Assembly (NCBI GenBank): GCA_028565635.1
Contig: JAOXYB010021470.1
Span: forward strand, 810-17,223
From: Phoronis ovalis
Lineage: Eukaryota; Phoronida; Phoronidae
Direction: 5' to 3'
Length of the DNA stretch: 16,414 nucleotides
Below, piece after piece: positions 7,617 to 16,404 of this stretch; position 1 is the first letter of the stretch, and every line of letters starts with the position of its first letter. The notes under the pieces are model-generated. The model had not been told where the DNA came from. It searched no databases and saw only the letters and a list, made by a program, of their open reading frames with translations. Made by a program: the position numbers and the translations under genes.

Positions 7617-7644
7617 GATTAAATTAGCTTCAATTAATTTAATC
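7617..7644. other. Perfect 10-bp hairpin
   Basis: gattaaatta (7617-7626) and taatttaatc (7635-7644) are exact reverse complements around an 8-base loop. About 45 bp downstream are a TATA-like tatataag (7690-7697) and a second inverted repeat, aagtcaa/ttgactt (7695-7701 with 7712-7718). Confidence 0.6.
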
Positions 7645-8092
7645 TTAAGCACTTAACGATCGTGCAAGCGTAGAAGGCTTTTGATTCGCTATATAAGTCA
7701 ACAACTTAAAATTGACTTCTATTCACTGAAGTACGACTCTTAAGCACATCTATTTGCGTATATATTTGAGTCACGAAAGTAATATTTAGGAAGATCGTTA
7801 CAACGACACTATAGGCCTGGGACGTCTTCAGGTTCCACGTTTATATTAACCCGATCTGTCCAAGTAGAATTGTAGTTCTTCTTTTCAGGAGGTGTGAAAT
7901 ATATGTTATATCTTATTTTACTGACCATTTTTATATAGCAAATCAAGTGGTACATTCACTAAGGTACTCTTTCTATATGTAGTCTATCTGTCCATCTTAA
8001 TTTGGTCAATAGAAAATCCGGTCTCAACCACCTCGACTTCTTAAATAAATGAGTTGTTTACCGCAAGATATGTGCGCATATTTAAAAGGGAT

Positions 8093-8264
8093 GTTTGCCT
8101 CCCACCTCAGTTTTCGTGTTGTTCGGCAGACCAGCATTTTACGAAATTGCCACTAGGCTTTTAATGCAGGTGGTACTGTCATATATGTCATACATAAGTT
8201 TGCAGCCCACACTATAGTTTTTTGATGTAGGTATGCCTGTGGCAGATTCTGTTGGCAAACCAGC
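8093..8264 (+). repeat. Loose internal duplication, weak
   Basis: Shared blocks recur in the same order: gtttgc plus cccac at 8093 and 8198, agtttt shortly after each, and ggca(g/a)accagc-like sequence at 8125-8135 and 8254-8264. Spacing differs (105 and 129 bp), so the second copy would carry an insertion. This was aligned by eye and could be coincidental. Confidence 0.22.
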
Positions 8265-8364
8265 GCATACAGCTAAGCTTGTTTTTGTTATCAGGCGGGT
8301 TCTGTCTGCTTACTTACAGAGCTTGCTTTGGTTTTCAAGTGCTTACCATCGTATACAAAGGTGA
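8233..8364 (+). other. Exon-like open frame, 43 codons, ending at a good donor
   Basis: ATG at 8233 to TGA at 8362-8364. The translation starts MPVADSVGKPAHTAKLVFVI and is basic/hydrophobic. A strong donor look-alike, caaag/gtgagg (GT at 8361-8362), coincides with the stop, so a spliced transcript would avoid the TGA. The upstream tag at 8228-8230 could serve as an acceptor. No family was recognised. Confidence 0.2.
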
Positions 8365-10120
8365 GGTTCATTTTACAGATCATGTCTCATTTGCTTGCTT
8401 GATTTTGGAATAAGGAGACATCATCTAGCCGACCAACTGGATTTTTACAATCCACAATAAGGTTTAGATAACATTGTAAAATTGAAAGTCCTGGAAGCAA
8501 AATGCTTAGGTCGCTATCTTATTTACTTTGAAATTTATTTACAGTAATTGCGCTTGTTGAAAATTGAATATATTCTACCGGATTTTTTTATTTGATAATG
8601 ATACGATTTCGGGTATTTAGTTTGTAGACAAGATTACAAGATTATTCATTCATACAAAATGCATATTAACAAGCATTAGGATGTAATTTTACCGAGATGT
8701 CAACCGAACATTTTTTAGGAGGTAGATTTTTTTGGTTGAGCGAGGAGTGAGATTAATCGAGGTTAGCGGGTGGATGCGGGCAGAGGGAGGCTGACGTCCC
8801 TATGACTTTTTTTTCTTTATACAAGTTTGTTTTGCCCCCTGGTACCCGTTTTGAGCATAATATGAATCAAAATGCGTTCCAAAAAAATAATTAACTTTAT
8901 AAGCAATGGCTTTATACATTTTGATTGCTATCAAAGAAATGACAAAAATGTGATAATACAAGACTGCCGGCCATTTATTGGAAAGCAACAATACAATGTA
9001 TTTATATGATCGCTACTCTCGACAAGTCACTGTATAGATAACGCAGCTATAAATATGAGAGTACCCAGGCACATGGCCGTTATATCGCAGTTGTTTTACC
9101 TGTGCCGGCAAATTGTACGAAAATATTTATATTTCTAAAATCAACGGAACATTAACTGATAATTCAAAGGTGTTAAAAAGAACGGTCTTTCTATAAAATA
9201 TTATATAAACGTACATTTGTTATAATTTGTAAATTGTTGGTTGCAATTAAATGTCGAAAATATTTTTTTCCGCTTCTCGTAAATCCGCCACCGTAAATAG
9301 ATAAGATGCTTATTTATAAAAGTGTCTATAGGCAATGTAAACTGAGGGGTGTGTAACTCCACCTGTGACCAATCGCGATAGCACTGTTTTTATAATGTAA
9401 TTAAGAATAATTTCTTTATATATGCGTTATGCTTCGAAGGAAATGTACAAAATACTGTTTATTTTGAAAATAATATCTGCTCCAAGACATACATTTAAAT
9501 AATAAATTCTAAATAGGATGTATAATTTTATGTTTTTTTCCTTGAAACTCCTTTGTTCCTACATGCTGTAAGTGCTTTTTAATTGTAACATCTTATTATT
9601 CTAGTATTTCGGTAGCTCTAACAATCCAACGTTTTGTGCAATCAAAAGTTATTGGTAACATGACAGGGTTGCAGAAGAAACCAGTTATATACTGTACATT
9701 TAGTTTTTTAAATGAGTATGTAGTTAAATCTTATTAAGATATATTTCGATAATTGTTTACATTGATAGTACTTCACGATGTCACTAGAATGCGTGTGTGT
9801 GCTGTAGTTGCATGTTTTGATACTAGGGTACCCAGTCACCTTAACACAATATCCCAGGAATAGGTTCTGATGAAGACGTTCAGTACAATCATGTATAAAC
9901 TTAATTTAGTACGGCCAGAGTACCATCCGAGTGCAGCCAGAGTACGACTGCATTATGGGATAAAGCTTAAGCCTCTTCTTCTTTGATATTTCCAGTCTTT
10001 GTTATCGTTAATAAACAACACACCTAAACACACTGAGGGACAGGTTGGTTTCTCCAGTGTGGTTGCTAATCACTAGGTTACAGTTCTGATCGGTACCCCT
10101 GGGTTTTTTCAATGGAAAGT
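8365..10120. other. AT-rich stretch, no recognisable gene
   Basis: Apart from the G-rich patch at 8736-8795 and a 10-bp direct repeat (gccagagtac at 9914-9923 and 9936-9945), I see nothing. The minus-strand open frame at 8800-8991 translates to a low-complexity, AT-driven peptide and is not supported. Confidence 0.5.
8736..8795 (+). other. G-rich, purine-rich patch
   Basis: This is a markedly G-rich + strand segment in AT-rich DNA. GGG tracts lie at 8768-8770, 8778-8780 and 8785-8787, followed by GG at 8789-8790. Three GGG runs plus a GG could allow only an imperfect or two-layer G-quadruplex. Confidence 0.4.
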
Positions 10121-10129
10121 GATGGCGAG

Positions 10130-10260
10130 TGTGCCGGCCCGGTGGTCAAGGGGTATATTTTTCGTCAAGGCGTTCGTTTCAAGAATGTATTTTAAATTTA
10201 TATTTACCTTGTCCTGGTCAATGGTGTACCTACTGGTGCCATCTAAGTCTTCGCTTTGAG
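10130..10260 (+). mobile_element. Possible tRNA-derived SINE fragment
   Basis: tggtcaagggg (10143-10153) matches the RNA polymerase III A-box pattern TRGYNNANNNG at every fixed position, preceded by a GC-rich ggcccgg of acceptor-stem length. gttcgtttc (10172-10180) matches the B-box core GWTCRANNC at all but one position, but it begins only 29 bases after the A-box, closer than in a tRNA. An alternative is that gtcaaggcgttcg is the D-arm/anticodon-stem part of a tRNA-like head with an insertion. No cloverleaf forms and no 3' end or target duplication was found. Local GC is raised (33 of 60 in 10081-10140). Confidence 0.3.
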
Positions 10261-11692
10261 GCGTGCGATTTGGGAAATGAAAAAATGTTTTTACCAATTG
10301 ATTTCACTATCAAAATTGTTTATTTGTCCAAATATTGGACATAGTATTAGCGCAGATAATTTTTACAAGGATATTTTTTCTTACATTCTGATGAAGAGGT
10401 AGGGCATTTGATGAATTTTGTTTCAAAGGAAAGGTTTTTGGATGATGTCTAGGGCTAGGTATTTGTTCAAATTCGTCTTCCAAACAGGGAAATATTAAAC
10501 AAACGATTCGGTTTGAATTCACATAACTTGGCACTGTTTTAAATTACTGATGGCCCGTTTTAAACGTATTTACCGAAACAGTTTGTGCATTTTCATTTTA
10601 TCTGTTGGCAAATAAACTAGTGCCGCGTACTTTTTAGTTGTCTAATATACTTTATAAAAATAAGATATCAACGAAAAGACACTTCGGGTCATTTACTAAC
10701 CTTACAACCTCGCAAACTCACCAGATTCAGATGGTGATTCCACTGAAGACCGGACACGTGCAGTCAAATTATTGTGCCATATATATACATATGTTAGTCA
10801 AATTGGGATGGTAGCCCACAGTTTCTGTGGTCTTTCCAATACTTTATTATTTCCGTACTAGACTAACAGTATTTGTAATTATGTCAGATATTCCTTCTTC
10901 CAAATATCAAAGGATCTAGATATATGATCATGGATATTGCAGATACTTATACGGATATTTATTTCCTACAATGTTACAGAGTTTACAAAAGGTACATTTC
11001 AGAAACAAAAGGTTAAATTGTGTGTACGCAGTGTTTGCTTTTGCGAAAACAATATTTTTTTGCAGAGGGCGACGTATTTCGCTATTATAGATGTACTATA
11101 GATCCAATTTTATGTTTGACCAACCCGTACATCTAATGCAAGTGTTTTCCGCAATATAAATATAATTCATATCATGCTTAAAATTAAGCCACAGATTCCA
11201 AGATATTATTTTAAAATCGATGTTCTACTACCCACCGGGAAGAAAAACATGATTTTGTAAAGTATGCGCAACTGTTCACTTTAAATACAGTACGGTGACA
11301 AAAATTGCAAAAATAAGAACTGCACGAATCAAATACAACAATATGTTAATGTCTGCTTTAATAGCTGTTTGTAGCACTCCATAGCCACGGTCCCACTGTG
11401 AATATTCAAGAGTATATTTAAGTTTTACTCATTGCAGGAATTGTAAGATAAATATACTTATGTTCTCATAACATCCTGCTTATGATACACAGTAGAGCTT
11501 TTAATTTGTTGACAGTAAAAGTATGAGGAGCTTACTGTGAAAAGTGTTTGTAAATATTTTCAATGCGAATGCGGTAGATAAATAGTGCCATTGCTATTGA
11601 TTGTATTTCTCCAGTTGAACCTGTTTGAGGATCTAGTTTCTAGAAGGTGTCCGTAAACAGGGATACTTTGAAACGAATGTTGTTGAAATGCC
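10261..11692. other. AT-rich stretch, no recognisable gene
   Basis: Open frames at 10129-10344 (+), 10109-10297 (-) and 10310-10534 (-) overlap each other and show no domain. On the minus strand a donor look-alike, gaatctg/gtgagt, lies near 10715-10725, preceded by a Ser/Glu-rich open stretch, but no partner acceptor was identified. No RNA gene was seen. Confidence 0.5.
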
Positions 11693-11750
11693 CAGGCAGC
11701 TGCAGGTGTTGGTTTGATTTTCTAGAAGGTTTAAAAGTTTAATAGGTTTT
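11693..11750 (+). repeat. Diverged dispersed repeat, copy 1
   Basis: It begins caggcagctgcaggtg, identical to the start of copy 2 at 12177, and stays alignable for about 55 bp with a few substitutions and indels, ending in a T run. The flanks do not align. Confidence 0.75.
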
Positions 11751-12109
11751 TCGATAATGAATATTTCTTGCATCTAATAATGAATATCTGAATAGGTTAT
11801 TTTTAATGTGGGAATCTATTAATGCATATATGTTGTACATCAGCTATAACAGCTTTACAAATTATTATTCTATGTTCCTTTATAAACAAAAACTTTCAAC
11901 GTATGTTTGCAGATCTGCATGCATTTTCACGATACTCATGTTTACTATGATTCCTATTTTTAAACAAAATTTACTGAACACAGCTAGAAAAAAACTTTTT
12001 ATCATTTAAATATTATTTGTATTTGTTACATAATTTTAAAGAATAGTTTGTTTAATATTTGGGTTTTAATATTTGTTAATCTTCATCGGCCAGCAACTAG
12101 TATGAGACG

Positions 12110-12151
12110 CCATAATTAAATTTGCTTCGTGATTAATTATAGCAATTATGG
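12110..12151. other. Inverted repeat with 8-bp arms
   Basis: ccataatt (12110-12117) and aattatgg (12144-12151) are exact reverse complements enclosing 26 bases of AT-rich sequence. It may be chance or a tiny transposon-like remnant. Confidence 0.3.
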
Positions 12152-12176
12152 TAATGTTTATTTTATATACACACTG

Positions 12177-12233
12177 CAGGCAGCTGCAGGTGCTGGTTTG
12201 ATGTTCTTGTAAGTTAAAAGTTAAATAGTTTTT
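12177..12233 (+). repeat. Diverged dispersed repeat, copy 2
   Basis: This partner of 11693-11750 lies 484 bp away in the same orientation. It shares caggcagctgcaggtg, then tggtttgat, a ttaaaagtt(t)aatag-like part and a terminal T run. A polar 3' T-rich end in both copies is compatible with a small transposon-derived repeat. Confidence 0.75.
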
Positions 12234-13549
12234 TTAAAATTAAACATAAAACAAGACACAAAACGATAATACGTAATTCTCAAAAATCATGACATTCGTA
12301 AAAATATAAAGAATTTTCTTAGAATACCTTTCACCGATCGAATTTGTTTTAATTAAGCTTACAAAGTATGTTCACAGTGTCATTATGTATGAGGTCGTGT
12401 TGGCAGTATGGTTTTGAGTATTCAGTGGCTTTCTTACTTGCGGCTGATATTTGCTGAGATCAAACCTTGAGCTGCAATCCGCTGCGGATAACTTATAATA
12501 GGAATTTGTAAAACAGGAATTTTTGTAAAAAATGATATTAAAAAAATCTCAAATTTGAAATCTGGTTTGGTACTATATCAATCACACTGATAAAAACTGT
12601 TTCAGCCTTTCTTCGACTAAAATATCATACGAATTTCAGGGTGAGACGGAAGAGTGAGATATGCTATAATACTGATATAATACTAATGATCATTCCTATA
12701 GTATTTTACTATCTTTGAAAGTGACTAAAAAGTAATTAACATTTTCGTTTTTGTTTTCACTGCATGGTTTGTTGGATATACGGCATTTCAATAAACATTG
12801 TGTCACGTGCCTGGCTCTATTATTTTACTATCCAAACTTAGAAATCTAAATATTTACAAACGGCTTAAATCTGGCTACCAAGCTTTGCCGTATAACAAAT
12901 CATCTTTCAAGTATATTTCAAGAAAGTGGCAAGCAGTTCTGAATTATGTAATGCAGCATAATAGTGAAGAATTGCCATTGTCACCCTGAACTTGAAACAA
13001 ACTATGAAGCAATAAGTAGTTTCTAAAATGGCAAGTGAGGTGGCATAACTTCATTAAATTGAAATTCAGCCTGATTTATGCCAGTTGATACACATAACAA
13101 GTCATTTAAAAGTAATTATTATATTATGATAATAAATTGTGGTGACATCGTCTACTGGAACATTCTTAAAATAGAAAAAATGCAAGAAAATCGTAGAAAA
13201 ATAAACATTTAAAATTCTGTTCTATATAATTATATTTTGTGCAGTATTAAAGTCAAAATACCAACTGAAAATTGTTGTTATTTTTAAAGGTTCTCAGGCA
13301 TTGTTATTACGTTTATCTGAACATTGCATCAATTTGTTACTAAACTAACTTCGTTAAAACATGGCAAAATAGTTCGTGAAATTTCAAAACCGTCAGCAAA
13401 TCATGCAGCAATTTGCTTATTTTGTAAACTCAACCGTATCATCGAAAAAACATTTTCAAAAAACAGTAACAACTCCTTAATAGGTTATGTCAGAAATAAT
13501 AATTATATTTGATCGATTGAAAAAATAAAATGTTTGCTTTAATAATAGA
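12234..13549. other. AT-rich stretch with two doubtful open frames
   Basis: The open frame 12798-12989 (63 codons; it begins with TGT/GTG-type codons, not a clear ATG) reads basic and Ser/Tyr-rich. The frame 13324-13512 (62 codons) contains ICLFCKL, a CxxC pair followed by a basic tail. Neither has splice sites or family features I can defend. No RNA gene or clear repeat was seen. Confidence 0.4.
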
Positions 13550-13552
13550 TAA

Positions 13553-14070
13553 TGATTTAAAATAAACCAACAACACTGATAATGGTTTCTTGACGTACAT
13601 GTACTATAAATCTGCGTAAACTGATTTGCTGCCCGGCTATTTATCATCTGCTATGAGTTAGATCACAGGAAAAACAGTTTAATTTATTATTTAAGAAAAT
13701 AAAGAGCCGAGATCTGTTTATACTGAATTTTAGTTAATCAGCAAGGTAGTGTATTAATGATAGCGGACATTAGGTCTAATGCTTCAATATGAAGGATGTG
13801 CCGGGCTACAGAAATAATCTACAGAGCAATGACGTGATGTCTGGCTGTTTATCACCCGCGAAGTTAAATCAGAAAAGTAGTTTAATTTATTGTTTTAAGC
13901 GCGTAAAAAGTTCGAGAAGTGATTAAAATAAATTTGAGTTAACCATTCAGTTGTGGTATGTTGACGATAGCAGACACGTGCATGCAGTTGTGATGCCTCG
14001 GTATGAATGAAATGCGGAAGTAATGTTTAGCGGACAACGCTTAGCAATGTGAGTAGTTGTTTAAGGTGGG
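13553..14070 (+). repeat. Decayed tandem repeat, unit about 206 bp
   Basis: Two nearly complete copies are alignable by eye, at about 13600-13805 and 13806-14017. Shared landmarks are ggct(a/g)tttatca (13635 and 13843), agtttaatttatt (13676 and 13879), agttaa (13732 and 13937), gatagc(g/a)gaca (13759 and 13966) and a closing gatgtgccgg/aaatgcgg. Offsets of 203-208 bp are consistent through the unit, with small indels. The sequence before 13600 (gatttaaaataaa, then ttgacg) resembles the second half of the unit, and the sequence after 14017 (agcaatgtgag) resembles its beginning, so partial copies probably flank the pair. This is an old satellite or a tandemly duplicated transposon fragment. Confidence 0.8.
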
Positions 14071-15145
14071 GCTACAGCAGGCTAACATTTTTATGAACAT
14101 GCCGAATTTAAAACTGAAAATATGCTGTGCTTATTTTGACCAGTAACGACTGCGTGTTTTTTTGCCACGCGTGTTTTCCAATTCCATGGTATCAATCAAC
14201 TTCTAATGCAGCAGCACGCACTTTGCAAAATAGTCTATTGAATTTTGGTGAAAGCATACAGCGTACAACGAATTTGTGGTTTTCAAATGATGTCAAGAAT
14301 ACAAATAAAGTTCCAATCCCGGTACTATTAATAACATGGAAAATTTAATGTTCTAATGTAGCACGCTAGTTTTAACCAAAGTCTAAAGCTACATGTACAG
14401 TCCTCCTGTCCTAGTTGTTGAGGTAGTTACACATATTGTTTAATAGCATTCACAAGGACTAAGAAGACTGCATTACCCTACTACTGTAGTATATATCTGA
14501 CTGTTTCCTCATTACTTTAGCTATATATTTTTGGGCCACAGCGGGAAGTTTCTTTTCAACAAATACCAAGCATTGATAACCATGTTAAATCCAATTTAAA
14601 CCAATACTTAAAACAAGTGTATAAGTGTTTAATAACTTTATTGTGCCGCAGAGTTCAAACGTATGTATTTATTAATACATTGATACATGCATTGCTAAGC
14701 AACAAGTTTCGTCATTTCTTACTTTCTAATTTGTACCATTTGTAACACAGTGTTATATTCGTATCATTTTAATTAGCAGTTTGTATATAATAACTCAACG
14801 TGATAAGAACACCACAGAAATCAGGTGTTTAACTTTATCAATTTATCCGCTACCTTCTTACAATTGATATACAGCTCTCCTGCAGTTACCCGATCGTTGA
14901 CGGAGCAAAACGCTGCCTAACCTATGCATTACATATCAGTTAAACAGTAGAAATGGCACCTTTCTTATACTTGTGACCTCCTGCAGCTGAGGCTACCGGC
15001 TCGTATTTGAAAGATGTATGTTCGTGATTTCGTGTCAGCGTCATGACATCAGTTTCCTTTGTTTTACACAGAAAAAAAATGTGAACCAAAAATATATGCA
15101 CATGTTTCTTATTGATGTTACGGTTTATCAAATACCGGACTTGTC
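14071..15145. other. AT-rich stretch, no supported gene
   Basis: The frame 14127-14348 (+, 73 codons, TTG-type start) reads a mixed polar sequence including AAARTLQNSLLNFGESIQR. It has no recognisable domain. A perfect 7-bp hairpin, atgtatt/aatacat, lies at 14663-14680. The minus-strand frame 14940-15131 is not supported. Confidence 0.45.
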
Positions 15146-15262
15146 ATGAGGGGCAGTGTTTCTGTCTCTGGCTTCTACTGCCACCCAGCAACCGCAATGC
15201 ATTTTCATCTAAACCTGCTGGTGCTTGGGTCACCCCAAATTCGTACTTCTACATCGGAATGA
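15146..15262 (+). other. Small open frame, 38 codons
   Basis: ATG at 15146 to TGA at 15260-15262. The start is MRGSVSVSGFYCHPATAM, followed by a Leu-rich patch and a Ser/Thr-rich end. The composition is less AT-driven than most frames here because local GC is higher. No homology was recognised. Confidence 0.14.
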
Positions 15263-15370
15263 TACTATAATTGGAACTTAAGTGGCATTGTGGTATTTGG
15301 CCAAACTATGTTATTTACAGGAAACGTTGAGGGAAGTGTTGCTGATTACAGAATCGATGTTTTACAGCAA

Positions 15371-15394
15371 ACAGTGTACACGACAGTGTACACG
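15371..15394. repeat. Two tandem copies of a 12-bp unit
   Basis: acagtgtacacg occurs twice in succession (15371-15382, 15383-15394). The unit contains the palindrome gtgtacac. Confidence 0.85.
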
Positions 15395-15672
15395 ACGAAA
15401 TTGTATCAAATTAATTAGAACATTTTAGTTGTACAAGCAAACACAGTCTTAGGTATGTTCTACGAATGAACAAGTAAAACAAAATGTTAAATAAAATGTT
15501 CTTTAAAAAAATATCACAGCCAGAGTTGTAACGATTAAACAAAATAAACTGTCCGCATGGTATCCAGTTACAAATACACCTATCCCTTCAAGCCGTTTCA
15601 CTGGTTAGTATGCGCTTGCAACTAAATAAGAGCGACTGTTATTTAATAACAATTCTGCATGAAGCAGAACTA

Positions 15673-15778
15673 AACTGTTTTACAGTTATTATCTTTGCAA
15701 CAAGTTTACTTTTAAGTATACTGTTAAATTTCTATATTATAACTTAGCACAAGTTATAAAACTCGCGGATCGTCCGCG
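15673..15778. other. Cluster of three perfect hairpins
   Basis: aactgt/acagtt with a 3-base loop (15673-15687), ataactt/aagttat with a 5-base loop (15739-15757) and cgcgga/tccgcg with a 3-base loop (15764-15778). The last is all-GC-rich, with four CpGs plus one in the loop, in otherwise AT-rich DNA. The second and third are only 6 bases apart. There is no U-run to make this a terminator, and the genome looks eukaryotic in any case. Confidence 0.6.
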
Positions 15779-15996
15779 CTGGAATGTGACATATCTTTGC
15801 TGTCGATTTATGATTGCAATAATGTTGCTATTCAGCTATAATTGCAACCAATCTAATTCTTCAACTGAAATTCAACTTTCTTCCTCAGCTTTAACTTCAT
15901 TACCCGCTTCATCTCTGTTTTTTCTTGCAACGTAAATGTCTCTTTTCATTTTTACAGCTGTCACAGTAGTTATTTTAGTCTAGTTAGGAGATAAAA

Positions 15997-16122
15997 ATGG
16001 ACAGCCTTCAGATCTCGAACGATCCTGTGTAGTCCCATAACCGGGATGAATTCATTTATCTGAGACGCTACCGCAGCAACTTAATTGATACAACTGAAAA
16101 AGGCACACAATGTATTTGCTGA
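15997..16122 (+). pseudogene. Protein-like frame with an internal TAG; weak FLYWCH zinc-finger resemblance
   Basis: ATG at 15997 in a reasonable context (ataaaaATGG) reads MDSLQISNDPV, then TAG at 16030-16032, then continues in the same register with SHNRDEFIYLRRYRSNLID and TTEKGTQCIC before TGA at 16120-16122. The second part is charged and protein-like. The order of an aromatic/Tyr-Arg strand, a short loop and a Gly-Thr-x-x-x-Cys strand loosely recalls the first half of FLYWCH-type zinc fingers, which occur in transposons and in some host proteins, but the diagnostic Trp is absent and the later Cys/His are not in frame. It could be a decayed transposon fragment, a damaged first exon or chance. 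Confidence 0.25.
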
Positions 16123-16158
16123 AGAATCTGCCTGTAGTAGTAAGCCACACTTAAATGT

Positions 16159-16404
16159 GTGCACACTTTGTTCCTGTGGCATTCCATTCGATATATCCTA
16201 ACCGCTAATGAGGCAATGCCTCATATTCACACCTCTAAACTCACGAGTACTCGCTGTTTATTTCTAATATCTGCATGCAACCAAACATGTATATCTTTAC
16301 TATTTCTTTCTTTTCTATGTTTCTCTCCGAAATTATATTTCACCACACCGCGAAAAACTTCATTATTGTTCGAATCATGCATGGTATATCCTTCGTATTT
16401 GTAA
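16159..16404 (+). other. Open frame at the right edge, 81 codons, doubtful
   Basis: It starts at a GTG (16159), not an ATG, so the beginning is arbitrary. The translation is Ser/Leu/Phe-rich with scattered Cys and His (MPHIHTSK near residue 20-27) and ends at a TAA at 16402-16404. It is in a different register from 15997-16122. A frameshifted continuation of that frame is possible but unproven. Confidence 0.12.

Larger units (their letters stand above)
6041..8092. other. AT-rich stretch with short palindromes but no recognisable gene
   Basis: No open frame above about 60 codons and no RNA gene was seen. The features present are the short repeats and palindromes listed separately: the dispersed repeat at 6301-6360, the palindrome at 6254-6270, the hairpin at 6454-6470, the 10-bp triplet at 7242-7271 and the hairpin at 7617-7644. 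Confidence 0.55.
15263..15990. other. AT-rich stretch containing a 12-bp duplication and a hairpin cluster
   Basis: No gene was seen. The 12-bp tandem at 15371-15394 and the hairpins at 15673-15778 are annotated separately. A pyrimidine-rich tract (15870-15930) precedes the frame at 15997. Confidence 0.5.

Noticed and set aside
8800-8991. Minus-strand 63-codon open frame
   Set aside because: The translation is low-complexity and AT-driven, ending in a Lys run from the oligo-T tract, and has no recognisable feature.
9048-9089. TATA box and initiator pair
   Set aside because: tataaata is present, but the initiator-like cagtt lies about 41 bases downstream, too far for a normal core promoter, and no coding region follows.
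10109-10534. Three overlapping open frames on both strands
   Set aside because: They overlap one another and a SINE-like head, with no domain or conserved motif. At most one could be real and none is supported.
1806-12935. Shared 11-mer gtggcaagcag at about 1806 and 12925
   Set aside because: The flanks do not align, and a single 11-bp match is expected by chance in 16 kb.
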